Part shown: in pieces, positions 51,124 to 60,497 of the stretch
Layout of the letters: each line of letters starts with the position of its first letter
Numbering within the stretch: the stretch's first letter is position 1
Assembly (NCBI GenBank): GCA_005799525.1
Contig: SYGN01000290.1
Coordinates: 17,535 to 81,534 of the forward strand
Reading direction: 5' to 3'
DNA length: 64,000 nucleotides
From: Opitutaceae bacterium
GTDB taxonomy: Bacteria; Verrucomicrobiota; Verrucomicrobiia; Opitutales; Opitutaceae
The notes under the pieces: generated by a model
Databases searched by the model: none
Told to the model about the DNA's origin: nothing
Seen by the model: only the letters and a program-made list of their open reading frames with translations
Made by a program: the position numbers and the translations under genes

Positions 51124-54100
51124 ATGAAGAAATCGGTCCGGCGTCGCCTCATCGCTGGTGTTGTGCTGGTCGTCGTGGTCCTGCTGGTGGGTGTCCTTGC
51201 GCTTACCTCAGGGGTGCAAACCTGGGCCGCCCGTAAGGCACTGGCTGGCCAGCCGGGACTGAAAGGAACGTTGGGAGAAGTTGCCGTCGGATTCCAGTCC
51301 GTGGTGGTCAACAATCTCGAATTGGAACAAGCTGGCGCGGTGATCGTGCTACCGTCCCTCACGGCCGAGCTATCGGTCGTGGATGCGTGCTTGAATCAAA
51401 AGATTTCTCTCCGGCGTCTGGTGGCGAAGGGCTGGAAGCTGGATCTGACCGCTTATAAACTCGCTGCGACCGCAGCGAAATCGTCTCCTGCGGTCGCATC
51501 GGTTTCCGCATCGGCGGAGGTTGCCGTGCGCGTTTTTCAAGGTGTGTTTGCACAAGCTGCATTACCTTTTGATCTGACGGTCGATGGCGTTGAACTTGAA
51601 GGCGACGTCAGGTTGCCACCTGCGCCCGGGATGACTGCCGGTCGCGCGCACGTCGTGCTGAAGGGCGGAGGTTTGAGCTCGGGCCGCGAGGGCACGTTTG
51701 TTTTTGATCTGGCCGTGGAGCTCAAGGGTGACGAGGTGACGGTCAACGCGCTCAAGATTTCCGGGCGTTTTATCGCGGCGATGGATACGCCCCGCACGTT
51801 TGCCCTTCTAGCGACCCAGGTGGAGGCCGCTGCGACGGGCGCTCAGTTTCCCAATGGAGTGAAGCTGGCAGCTGATCTTGCTGCCGCGCGCGCCTCCACG
51901 GGGGAAAGCTACGCGATCTCGCTCTCTGACGGTGCCCGCCTCCTCGCTGGTCTCAAAGCAGAACTCCCCTTTGGCAGCCGCCACCTTTCGGGCACTTGGA
52001 AACTGGACCTGCGTGATACCGATCTTTCTCCCTTCGCGCTCGGGCGATCGCTGCCCCTGTTCACGTTGGCCGGAGCCGGAGGGCTCAACGTTGAAACGAC
52101 CACCAGCGAAGTGCAGGCAACGGGAACGTTGGTCGCTTCGGCGGACAAACTCGGTGTCGTCCAAGCCGAACTAGCATCCCTCGGTCCGGTCAAGTTGACC
52201 GCGGAATTCGATTTGTCCCACGGCGGTGATAGCCTGCGGGTTGAGCGCCTCAGGGCTGCGTTTGCCGGGGTCCAACCGGTCGCCAGTGTACAATCACTCC
52301 AGCCCTTCGAGTTCAATTCCAAGAGCGGCGAACTCAAGGTTGCGGACCCGACCGGCGACCTGCTGGGACTCGCGTTGCACGGCCTGCCGCTGGCGTGGGT
52401 CCAGCCGTTTCTCAAGGATGTTACTTTTTCCAGAACTGACCTTCGGGGTGAGTTGGTCGCCAAGGCGCGCGGCGGCGGATTTTCACTTCGCTCGAAATCG
52501 CCGCTGACGGTCGCAGGTGTTTCGTTAGCCCAAGTCGGCAAACCCATATTTAACGGTTTGGATATGTCGCTCACGGCGGCGTTTGAGTACACCCCGCAGG
52601 GCTGGCAAGCGGAGGTGTCACCGCTCACGGCCACAAGCGGTTCAGCGGGGGTCTTGACGCTCGAGGGCAAGGTCGGTCAGCTCCAGGGTGAGGGTCAGCC
52701 CATCAAGTCTACCGGGAGATTTTCGATTAATTTTTCTGAGGCACTGCGACAACCGGCGCTGGCAGAGAAAATAACGCTGACGGCGGGTACCGCAGCCGGC
52801 GACTTCATCGTGAGTCTCGCGGCGAAAAGTGAAATCGAAGCGAATATCGCGCTTACGAACCTCGCAATTGACGCGGAAACATCGCAACAAAAACTTCCAT
52901 CGCTGAGTGCCGGCCTGCGGGTGGATATCTCCGCCGATCGGGTCTTGTCCCTGCGGGTGCCGCTGATCATCGAGCGGGACGGACGAAAATCAGATCTTAC
53001 CTTGGCGGGCACCGCGACACCCGAAAAGTCGAGTCTCGTGGTTGACGCCCGTGTCACGAGTGAGCGGTTCGTGATCGACGATGCCCAGGTTCTATCTGTG
53101 CTCTTGAGGGTCACGCCGCCGACGCCGTCGTCGGTTGGAGCGGTGACGGCCTCTCGCGATAACGCCCCGCCGTGGGCGGGGATTCGTGGCCAAGTCCAGC
53201 TTGCACTAAAACAGGTGGTTTACTCCGATACTTTTCTGGTCAGCGACGTTGCAGGCACCGTTAGCCTCGAGGCTGGCGGTGCGAAAATAGTGAATTTCCG
53301 CGCTGGGCTCGGGGACGGCGCCGAAGCCAAAGTGAACGGCGCACTGACGTTCGACGCAAAATCAGTCACGCCCTATGCACTGGCCGCCGACCTCGCGTTG
53401 CGCGAATTCAATCCGGGCTCGCTCTTTCGAACCTTCAGCCCGGGGCAACCCGCGACGGTCGAAGGTAAATTTGCGGTCGCGAGCCAGCTCGTCGGTCGTG
53501 CGGCGTCTCTGGGCGACCTCGCCGCGTCCACGCAAGGAGATTTTCAACTGGCGAGCAAGGGCGGCGTGTTTCGTGGCCTGCCGATGAGTTACTCGGCCAA
53601 GGTAGAGACGGCCGGAAAAATTGCCGCCGGGGCCGCCGCGATTGGTAGTATCCTTGGCTCGGTGACCGGGAAAAAAGACATCGCCGATATTGCGAACAAG
53701 GCCCAAGCGGTCGCTGAGATCTCCAAGACGCTGACAGCGATTCCCTACGACCAGCTCAATCTGGTCTTTACATGGGACGAAGCGATGAACACGACCCTCA
53801 AGGACTTTTCCCTGATCGCGCCCGAACTCCGGCTCTCTGGGGGTGGAGCGATCATGGCCCAGCCCGGCACGGGCATCCTAGAGCAACCGCTCAACCTAGA
53901 GTTGAGTTTGCGCGGCAGAGGCCGAACGGCGGATTTGCTCAAATATCTTGGCAAACTTGAAGCAACGACCGACGAACTCGGCTACGCCCCGTGTACGCTG
54001 CCGTTGAAAGTGGCCGGGACGTTGGCTCGGCCCGACACGACTGAACTCAATCAAGCGATGGCCGCTCTCGCGCTCGAGAAATCGGGTGTGACCGAGAGAG

Positions 54101-54141
54101 CGTCGGAGCTTTTCAATAAACTGATTGGCGGCGGGAAGTAG
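51124..54141 (+). CDS. Large AsmA/DUF748-like envelope protein
   Basis: A 1005-residue protein with one N-terminal membrane anchor (residues 10-31) and then a periplasmic region made almost entirely of beta strands and glycine-rich turns, with repeated short strand motifs (LSLDLRDT, FEFNSKSGELKVA, GTLARPDTT near the end). This is the pattern of AsmA-like repeating beta-groove proteins, which are thought to move phospholipids between membranes. It is encoded 115 bases after the TolC channel gene, so it may belong to the same transcript. I see no specific catalytic residues. The stop is TAG at 54139-54141. Confidence 0.65.
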   Translation: MKKSVRRRLIAGVVLVVVVLLVGVLALTSGVQTWAARKALAGQPGLKGTLGEVAVGFQSVVVNNLELEQAGAVIVLPSLTAELSVVDACLNQKISLRRLVAKGWKLDLTAYKLAATAAKSSPAVASVSASAEVAVRVFQGVFAQAALPFDLTVDGVELEGDVRLPPAPGMTAGRAHVVLKGGGLSSGREGTFVFDLAVELKGDEVTVNALKISGRFIAAMDTPRTFALLATQVEAAATGAQFPNGVKLAADLAAARASTGESYAISLSDGARLLAGLKAELPFGSRHLSGTWKLDLRDTDLSPFALGRSLPLFTLAGAGGLNVETTTSEVQATGTLVASADKLGVVQAELASLGPVKLTAEFDLSHGGDSLRVERLRAAFAGVQPVASVQSLQPFEFNSKSGELKVADPTGDLLGLALHGLPLAWVQPFLKDVTFSRTDLRGELVAKARGGGFSLRSKSPLTVAGVSLAQVGKPIFNGLDMSLTAAFEYTPQGWQAEVSPLTATSGSAGVLTLEGKVGQLQGEGQPIKSTGRFSINFSEALRQPALAEKITLTAGTAAGDFIVSLAAKSEIEANIALTNLAIDAETSQQKLPSLSAGLRVDISADRVLSLRVPLIIERDGRKSDLTLAGTATPEKSSLVVDARVTSERFVIDDAQVLSVLLRVTPPTPSSVGAVTASRDNAPPWAGIRGQVQLALKQVVYSDTFLVSDVAGTVSLEAGGAKIVNFRAGLGDGAEAKVNGALTFDAKSVTPYALAADLALREFNPGSLFRTFSPGQPATVEGKFAVASQLVGRAASLGDLAASTQGDFQLASKGGVFRGLPMSYSAKVETAGKIAAGAAAIGSILGSVTGKKDIADIANKAQAVAEISKTLTAIPYDQLNLVFTWDEAMNTTLKDFSLIAPELRLSGGGAIMAQPGTGILEQPLNLELSLRGRGRTADLLKYLGKLEATTDELGYAPCTLPLKVAGTLARPDTTELNQAMAALALEKSGVTERASELFNKLIGGGK

Positions 54142-54341
54142 TGAGATCGGGGCTGGCGGCTGTGGTTGGTCCCTCGCGGCTTACGGCGTACGGATGGCGC
54201 CGCCAGCTTGCTCTGCGCGTTGTTTCGCCCCGCAGGCGGGGAGTCATGCTCGCTGCCTCGTTTCCAGCATGGTCCGCAGCGGCGCATTGCCGGGAAACGA
54301 CGGAGGTTGATTTTCCGCGCGGTCGTGGAGAACGTTCGACC

Positions 54342-55322
54342 GTGATCGCCTCCGTCGCATTTCGAAAATTCAAAGCGCTGCGGGAAACGAGCCTGACGCT
54401 GCTGCCGTTTAACCTCGTCATCGGTCCCAATGGCAGCGGTAAGACGAGTCTCATCCAAGCTCTGCTGCGGTTGCGGACACTTTCGAAGCTGCCGTTGGCG
54501 GAAGGGGAACAGCGGACGGACGGACCGGAAATAGAATTTCGTTTTTTTCCGCCGCATGATTCGGTGCAGGCGCGATTGGGGTGCAGGTCGGAGGTGGTGT
54601 GCGATTTGTTGCAAGTGATCCCGCCTGATGCGCCCGATTGGCCGACGTTGCGGGAGCGCGTGGGACATATCCGCAGTTATTTTTTTGATCATTACGCGAT
54701 GGCGGAACCATCGTCAGCAAAGACCGGTGCGGAACTCTCCTCCAACGGCGGGACTCTGGCGGCGGTCCTCGGAGGATTGCGCCGACGTGCGCCGGTGGAG
54801 TTTGCGGCACTCGTCGCGGAAGGGGTGCGGCTGTGGCCGGAGTATGTGGGCTTAGAGGTGGCCGAGAGCGACGGAGGCGTGGTGGAGTTTTCCATGCGCC
54901 TGGTGGATGGCGGGCTCGTCTCGGCCGAGAATCTCTCGCAGGGCACGCTCTATTTGCTAGCCATGCTCGTCATCGCGTTCGAACCGGATCCGCCGGCGGT
55001 GCTGTGTATCGAGGAGATCGACCGCGGGATTCATCCGCGCTTGCTGCGCGAGGTGCGCGATGTGCTCTACCGGCTGAGTTACCCAAAGTCGTTCGGACTC
55101 GCGCGGCAGGCGGTGCAGGTGATTGCAACGACGCATTCGCCCTACTTGCTCGACTTGTTCCGAGACCATCCAGAGGAAATCGTCATCGCGCAGAAGCAGG
55201 GAACGGTGGCGCGCTTCGAACGGCTCGCGGATCGTCCGGATATCAAGGAACTGCTCATCGAAGGCTCCCTCGGCGACATGTGGTTCAGCGGTATTCTTGG
55301 GGGCGTCCCGGACGAGCGATGA
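54342..55322 (+). CDS. AAA/ABC-type ATPase (RecF/OLD-like), first gene of a two-gene module
   Basis: A 326-residue ATPase. Walker A is GPNGSGKTS at residues 28-36, an ABC-signature-like segment reads NLSQGTLYLLAML near residue 207, Walker B is AVLCIEEIDRGIHP and the switch His is in ATTHSPYLLDLF. All catalytic residues are intact. The long middle part is variable. The GTG at 54342 starts directly before the first strand (IASVAFRKFKALRETSL); the reading back to 54141 gives unrelated Arg-rich sequence. The stop overlaps the start of the next gene (ATGA). Pairs of such ATPases with TOPRIM-like proteins are known in phage-defence systems (OLD, PARIS type), but this pair may have another role. Confidence 0.75.
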   Translation: MIASVAFRKFKALRETSLTLLPFNLVIGPNGSGKTSLIQALLRLRTLSKLPLAEGEQRTDGPEIEFRFFPPHDSVQARLGCRSEVVCDLLQVIPPDAPDWPTLRERVGHIRSYFFDHYAMAEPSSAKTGAELSSNGGTLAAVLGGLRRRAPVEFAALVAEGVRLWPEYVGLEVAESDGGVVEFSMRLVDGGLVSAENLSQGTLYLLAMLVIAFEPDPPAVLCIEEIDRGIHPRLLREVRDVLYRLSYPKSFGLARQAVQVIATTHSPYLLDLFRDHPEEIVIAQKQGTVARFERLADRPDIKELLIEGSLGDMWFSGILGGVPDER

Positions 55323-55960
55323 AAGTCGCGTTGCTCAGTGAATCGCCCGCCGATGAGGCGGTCTTGCGCGTGCTTGTTGAGGCGGTGTTGGGAGCGCCCC
55401 CGAAATTCGTGGCACCGGGGTTGCGGGCGCGGGGATGGCCGAATGTCGCCCAAGTCTTGCCGGCGGTGATCCACCATTTGCATTTCAACACCGACACCGA
55501 TGCGCTCGTCGTCAGTTGCGACTCGGACGACACGGTGGTGCATACGGCGGCGCACAACGCCCCGGGTTATTATCATCCGCACTGCCGGATGTGCCAGTTG
55601 CGCGGGATATTTCACCGCACGACCAAGAAATTTCCGGCGGCGCGGGGGCGCTCCCGTGTCCTCCGCGGCGTCGGCGTGGCGGTGCCAGCCCTAGAAGCGT
55701 GGCTCCTCTGTGGCCGCGATCCGCAGGTGAGCGAGGCGCTGTGGATCGCTGGGCAAGAGCAGCGGGCGCAGCCCTATTCGCGGGCGGAACTGAAATGGCG
55801 AGCGTATGGCACGGATCGGCCGAGCCTGGCGCACGAGATCCGCTGTTCGTTACACGAGCTGGAGCGCCACCGCCGGGATACGCGCAGGTTGGAGAATGAT
55901 TTTCCCGGATTCGCGGAACTAGCGTCGGATTTGCGGGAATGGAGCAAAAGGGTCGGCTGA
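55319..55960 (+). CDS. TOPRIM-like/DUF4276-like partner of the ATPase
   Basis: A 213-residue protein starting MKVALLSESPADEAVLRVLV, with a Glu near residue 8 and CDSDD at residues 67-71, the places of the Glu and DxD of TOPRIM-type nucleases. A dense His/Cys segment (YYHPHCRMCQL, residues 84-94) could bind a metal. The C-terminal half is Arg-rich and helical. No named family is certain; DUF4276-like proteins are the nearest I can suggest. It is translationally coupled to the ATPase gene by an ATGA overlap, so the two proteins are expected to act together. Confidence 0.5.
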   Translation: MKVALLSESPADEAVLRVLVEAVLGAPPKFVAPGLRARGWPNVAQVLPAVIHHLHFNTDTDALVVSCDSDDTVVHTAAHNAPGYYHPHCRMCQLRGIFHRTTKKFPAARGRSRVLRGVGVAVPALEAWLLCGRDPQVSEALWIAGQEQRAQPYSRAELKWRAYGTDRPSLAHEIRCSLHELERHRRDTRRLENDFPGFAELASDLREWSKRVG

Positions 55961-56052
55961 TTTCGGCGTCGTGGCCCGGGTCGGCAGGATATTCCGCTCC
56001 CATAAAAAGCTTGGAAAATTCGCCGAATTCACCGGCATACGGGATTGCGACC

Positions 56053-58287
56053 ATGACTTACCCCATTTTTCGCCGGCGTTCGCAGCTGCCCTATTTTCTC
56101 GAGCTCATCGCCAGCGTAGTGGCACGCACGCTCTATCGCGTTCGCAGCAGCGGAGCGGAGAATATTCCGGTCGCGGGAGGCGTGCTCCTCATCGCCAATC
56201 ACATTTCCTATGTCGATGTGATCGTTCTGCAGATGTCGTGTCCGCGACCGATCCGGTTCGTGGGTCACCAAGGACTCAAACGGAATCCGTTTTTCAATTG
56301 GTGCTTCGAAATCAGCGGTTCCATTCCGATCTCGTCTGAGCTGCCCCGTTCGGGCCTGAAGGCGGCCGTGGCCGCACTCACGGCCGGCGAAGTGGTGTGC
56401 GTGTGTCCGGAAGGCCAAATCTCGCGCACGGGACAGCTGATGAAGATTCAGCGCGGTTTCGAGGTGATGGCGCGGCAGGCGAATGTCCCGGTGGTCGCGG
56501 CCGCCATCGACGGTTTGTGGGGCTCGGTGTTTTCGTTTGCAGGCAATAAATACCTCTGGAAATCGCCGCGGCTGCTGCCGACGCCTGCGTTTATCGCCTT
56601 CGGCCGAGCCACGCCTCCGGAGGAAGTGAGCCTGAGTTGGGCGAGGCGGGAACTGCTGGATCTGGGGCGCATCGCGTTTGAGGAACGTCCGGTGCTGAAG
56701 CGCCACCTCGGTCGCGAGTGTGTTCGTGCGATCACGAAACACCCCTGGCGAGTGCAAGTGATCGATCGCACGGTGGGGCGGCGTGAGCTGACCTGCGCCC
56801 AGCTCTATGCAGTGGTGGGAGCGCTGGCGGGGCGGATTCGCGCGACGGTGCCCGAGCACCGGGTCGGGGTGGTGCTGCCACCCGGGGCTGGAGCATTTAT
56901 CGCGAATCTGGCGGTCATGGCGGCGGGCAAGATTCCCGTTAACTTGAATTTCACGACGGCCCGCGTGGCTTTGGAAGCCAGTCTCAAGTTGGGGGGCATT
57001 GTGACGGTGCTGAGTGCCGATGCGGTGCGGGCGAAGCTGCCCAATTTCCCGTGGCCGGAGCGCACGCTGGATCTCAAGGCCGAGATCGCAGCGTGCGGCG
57101 GCAAGCGGGCGCTGCTGCCGTGGTTGCTGGCTGCGTGGGTGCTTCCGAACCAATGGTGCGCGGATCTCCTGCGTTTGCCGCGGCGCGGCGATCGGGACGA
57201 GGCAGGGTTGTTGTTTACGAGCGGAAGCTCGGGAGAACCGAAGGGAGTCGTGCTCACGCATCGCAATATTTTGGCGAACTGTGCGCAGATTTCATCGCTC
57301 TCCATTCTGCCCGCAACCTGTTCGCTCCTCGCGTGCCTGCCGGTGTTTCACAGTTTTGGTTTCACAGTCACACTGTGGTATCCGCTGCTGCGGGGTTGCC
57401 ACGTCGTGACGGTGCCCAGTCCGCTCGACACGAGGAAACTCATCGACGCGATCGCCGAGGAAAAAGCCACGGTGCTCTTGGGTGCGCCGACATTTATTCG
57501 CCCCGTACTGAAGAAAGCGTTACCGGCGGAGCTGCGCAGTCTCGATTTGGTGGTCACGGGTGCGGAGAAGTTAACCGACGATCTTGCCCGGGGGTTCTTG
57601 GAAACGTTCCACATCGACATCATGCAGGGCTACGGGCTCACTGAAACGACCCCCGCGGCGAACATCAACCAGCCGCATCCACCGGTGGTCGTTGCAACCA
57701 ACGAGCCGCAAGTCGGTAAGCGTCCCGGAGCGGTCGGCCGGATGATGCCGGGCATGACGGCCCGGATTGTCGATCCGGAGACATGGCGCGATTTACCGAT
57801 GACCGAGACGGGCATGGTGCTCTTCCGTGGGGCCAACGTGTTCGCAGGCTATCTGCACGACCCGGAGAAAACGCGGGCGGCGTTTCACGACGGATGGTTT
57901 ATCACGGGCGATCTCGGACGGTTCGACGATGACGGGTTTCTATTTATCGAAGGCCGACTGTCGCGTTTTTCAAAAATTGGCGGTGAAATGGTGCCGCACG
58001 GCAATGTGGAGAATCGGATTATCGAGCTCTTCGATCTCGACCAAAGTGCGGGCTACGTCGCGGTGGTGATGGGTGTGCCCGATGCGGCCAAAGGGGAGTC
58101 GCTGGTGTTGCTGACGACGTTGGCCCTCACCTCCACGGAGGTGCGCGAAAAATTGCTCGGCGCCGGCTTGCCGGGGTTGTGGGTGCCAAAAATAGTGGAG
58201 CGGGTGGAGAAAATACCGGTGCTCGGAACCGGAAAACTGGATCTCAAGGGCTGTCGCGAACTGGCGTTAGCCGTTACGAAAGCCTGA
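56053..58287 (+). CDS. aas: Aas-type bifunctional acyltransferase/acyl-ACP synthetase
   Basis: A 744-residue membrane-associated protein with two domains. An N-terminal PlsC-type acyltransferase has NHISYVD near residue 49 (the HxxxxD motif) and CPEGQISRTG near residue 122. An AMP-binding ligase begins near residue 230 with LLFTSGSSGEPKGVVLTH (phosphate loop) and ends with FITGDLGRFDDDGFLFIEGRLSRFSKIGGE and TGKLDLK. Aas in E. coli reacylates lyso-phosphatidylethanolamine and activates fatty acids on ACP. The ATG at 56053 is chosen because it begins the domain. It is 92 bases after the TOPRIM-like gene and 27 before the amidohydrolase. Confidence 0.88.
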   Translation: MTYPIFRRRSQLPYFLELIASVVARTLYRVRSSGAENIPVAGGVLLIANHISYVDVIVLQMSCPRPIRFVGHQGLKRNPFFNWCFEISGSIPISSELPRSGLKAAVAALTAGEVVCVCPEGQISRTGQLMKIQRGFEVMARQANVPVVAAAIDGLWGSVFSFAGNKYLWKSPRLLPTPAFIAFGRATPPEEVSLSWARRELLDLGRIAFEERPVLKRHLGRECVRAITKHPWRVQVIDRTVGRRELTCAQLYAVVGALAGRIRATVPEHRVGVVLPPGAGAFIANLAVMAAGKIPVNLNFTTARVALEASLKLGGIVTVLSADAVRAKLPNFPWPERTLDLKAEIAACGGKRALLPWLLAAWVLPNQWCADLLRLPRRGDRDEAGLLFTSGSSGEPKGVVLTHRNILANCAQISSLSILPATCSLLACLPVFHSFGFTVTLWYPLLRGCHVVTVPSPLDTRKLIDAIAEEKATVLLGAPTFIRPVLKKALPAELRSLDLVVTGAEKLTDDLARGFLETFHIDIMQGYGLTETTPAANINQPHPPVVVATNEPQVGKRPGAVGRMMPGMTARIVDPETWRDLPMTETGMVLFRGANVFAGYLHDPEKTRAAFHDGWFITGDLGRFDDDGFLFIEGRLSRFSKIGGEMVPHGNVENRIIELFDLDQSAGYVAVVMGVPDAAKGESLVLLTTLALTSTEVREKLLGAGLPGLWVPKIVERVEKIPVLGTGKLDLKGCRELALAVTKA

Positions 58288-58314
58288 GCGAGGAAACCTC
58301 AGAATTCTGGAATC

Positions 58315-59289
58315 GTGCGGATCGATTGTCACGTCCACGTCGTCGGCAATGGCACCGGGGGCACGGGCTGCCGGTATCATCCCCGCGGGGTCACGAGCTA
58401 CGGCGCGCCGTTCATGCTGCGTGGTGTTGGGCTGCCGCGGAGTGCGCTCACCGGTGATCTCGACGGGCTCTACGCCGAGCAGTTGCTGCGGTTCGTGCGG
58501 GCATCGTCGCTCGACGCCGCGGTCATCCTTGCGCAGGACGAGCCACGCCGCGACGACGGCTCGATCATCGAGGGAGCGGGGTCGTTTTACGTGCCCAACA
58601 GTTTTGTGCTGCGGCTCGCGCGGGAGCATCCTGAATTCCTACCGGCGGTATCGATCCACCCGGCGAGGCGTGACGCGATGGATGAGCTGGAGCGCTGCCT
58701 CGGTGAAGGTGCGGTCATGTTGAAATGTCTGCCGAACTGCCAGAACATCGACTGGAACGACCGGCGCTACTCGGGGTTTCTCGAACGTATGGCGGAGAGC
58801 GGCCTGATCTTGCTCGCGCACACGGGGAGCGAACGCACCTTACCCGTGATTGCGCCGAGACTCGCTGATCCGCGCGTGCTGACGCGGGCGCTGGAGATCG
58901 GCGTCACCTGCATTGCGGCGCACAGCGGAACCGGCATGATGTTGGTCGATCCCGACTATTTCGAGGTGTTCGCGGAGATGACGCGGCGCTTTTCACGACT
59001 TTACGGGGACAACAGTGCGCTGGCGGCGGCAAACTTTCGGCTCCGGCCGATTGCGTTGCAGCGCCTGCTGGAGCCCGAACTGGCGGCGCGGATACTGCAC
59101 GGTAGCGACGTGCCCGTGCCGGTGACCGGCGCCGTCCTGTGGGCGCTCGGCATGCTGAGTTGGCGGGAGTGGCGGGCGACCGCGCGGCTGGCCAACCCGG
59201 TGGAGCGCGACGCGCAGATCAAGCGCGCGCTCGGTTTTGGCGAGGACACGTTTACGCGGCTGGCCGGATTGTTGCGGAAACGGAATTAG
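58315..59289 (+). CDS. Amidohydrolase-family protein (PF04909-like)
   Basis: A 324-residue metal-dependent hydrolase. It starts at GTG with RIDCHVHVVG (the metal His pair), LLAHTGSERTLPV near residue 165 (metal His), AAHSGTG near 202 (metal His) and GSDVPVPV near 264 (the metal Asp). The family includes decarboxylases and amidohydrolases acting on small molecules; the substrate is not evident. It directly follows the Aas gene and may act in its pathway, but that is conjecture. The C terminus overlaps the end of the convergent methyltransferase by 4 bases. Confidence 0.8.
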   Translation: MRIDCHVHVVGNGTGGTGCRYHPRGVTSYGAPFMLRGVGLPRSALTGDLDGLYAEQLLRFVRASSLDAAVILAQDEPRRDDGSIIEGAGSFYVPNSFVLRLAREHPEFLPAVSIHPARRDAMDELERCLGEGAVMLKCLPNCQNIDWNDRRYSGFLERMAESGLILLAHTGSERTLPVIAPRLADPRVLTRALEIGVTCIAAHSGTGMMLVDPDYFEVFAEMTRRFSRLYGDNSALAAANFRLRPIALQRLLEPELAARILHGSDVPVPVTGAVLWALGMLSWREWRATARLANPVERDAQIKRALGFGEDTFTRLAGLLRKRN

Positions 59290-60491
59290 GCCCGACGCAA
59301 CGCGGCGACGTAGAAACCGTCGGTATTGTGCGCGGCGGGCAAGATCGCCAGACCGACACTGCGGGGCGCGGCCCCAAAGGGACGCACGGGCGGTTCATGG
59401 GTGAACTCGCTGTGTGCCGCGAGAAATGCAGTGACCACGTCTTCATTCTCCAAGCGGCTCAGAGAGCACGTCGCGTAGATGAGGCGACCGTCGGGGCGCA
59501 CGAGCGCCGAGAATTGATGGAGCAACGCGACCTGCTTTTCGGCGGCGGTGCTGACTTGGCCGGCACTGGTCGTCCACCTAAGATGCGGTGCGCGGCGCCA
59601 CGTGCCCGTGCCACTGCACGGCGCGTCGACGAGGACGCCGTCGTAAGTACCCGTGGCGGGCAGGGTGGGGAGGACCGAGATTGTCGTAGCGCGGGCACGG
59701 GTGGCGCGGATTTCGAGTTCGCGCAGCGCCGAGGCGCGGATGTCATGCGCATCGACGTGCCCTTTTGGGCCGAGTAACGATGCGAGCTGGAGGGTCTTTC
59801 CGCCGGCGCCGGCGCAGGCGTCGAGCCAGCGTCCGCCCGGGGCGATGCCAGTCGATTCCAAGATGAGCTGGGAACCGAGGTCTTGGACTTCGCAGAGCCC
59901 CTGAGTCCAGGCATCGGACTTGGTGACGTCGGCTTCAGCGAGAACTTCGAGGGCGCCGGAGAGAACGGGCGAGCGGCGCGTGGGCCACTGTTTCGTGTTG
60001 AATTCGGCGACGACGCGCGCGGCGTCTTTTGTTTGCAGTCGGAGCCAGAGCGGAGCGCGCGTGTGCAACGTGTCGAGGTTGGGCACCACGGCCGCTTCGG
60101 CACAGTGGCGGGTGAGCCAAGCGGGGAGCAAGGTGTCGGGGCTGGCACCGAGGTGGCTGGCTTTGGCGGATACAGCGGCGGGGCACACCGGCCAGTCGCC
60201 ACAGAGTGCGGCACGGTAGGCCCGCGTGGCGGGCAAATCGGCGGCGAGCCAAGCGACGGCTTTGGCGGCGCGGTCAGGGTCGGTGTCGAGCAGAGGTTCG
60301 ATCCACGGGAGGAACCGCAACGTGGTGTAGATCAGCTCGCGGTAAAGGCGTCGGTCGCGCGAACCGAAGGAGCGATTGGCCGCAAACAGTTCGGAGATGC
60401 CCGCGGGAAGATTCGTGTCGGTGTGCCAGTTGGGGCGCAGGGCGGCGAGAAGGCGGAGGAAGATTTTTTGCTGGCTGCCGGTGAGACTCAT
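59286..60491 (-). CDS. RsmB/NOL1-NOP2-family rRNA cytosine-C5 methyltransferase
   Basis: A 401-residue m5C methyltransferase. An N-terminal NusB-like helical domain is followed by SAM motif I in WLDACAGAGGKTLQLAS near residue 225. Motif IV, DAPCSGTGTWRR, holds one Cys, and motif VI, IYATCSLSRLENED, holds the catalytic Cys that attacks cytosine. These two Cys motifs define the RNA m5C family. The usual target is position 967 of 16S rRNA for RsmB; other positions or RNAs are possible. It lies 6 bases downstream of lptD on the same strand. Confidence 0.88.
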   Translation of the reverse strand: MSLTGSQQKIFLRLLAALRPNWHTDTNLPAGISELFAANRSFGSRDRRLYRELIYTTLRFLPWIEPLLDTDPDRAAKAVAWLAADLPATRAYRAALCGDWPVCPAAVSAKASHLGASPDTLLPAWLTRHCAEAAVVPNLDTLHTRAPLWLRLQTKDAARVVAEFNTKQWPTRRSPVLSGALEVLAEADVTKSDAWTQGLCEVQDLGSQLILESTGIAPGGRWLDACAGAGGKTLQLASLLGPKGHVDAHDIRASALRELEIRATRARATTISVLPTLPATGTYDGVLVDAPCSGTGTWRRAPHLRWTTSAGQVSTAAEKQVALLHQFSALVRPDGRLIYATCSLSRLENEDVVTAFLAAHSEFTHEPPVRPFGAAPRSVGLAILPAAHNTDGFYVAALRRA

Positions 60492-60497
60492 AGGTGG

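Noticed and set aside
54141-54341. 67-residue N-terminal extension of the AAA ATPase
   Set aside because: The Arg- and Ala-rich sequence resembles no ATPase N terminus, and the GTG at 54342 starts exactly at the first conserved strand.
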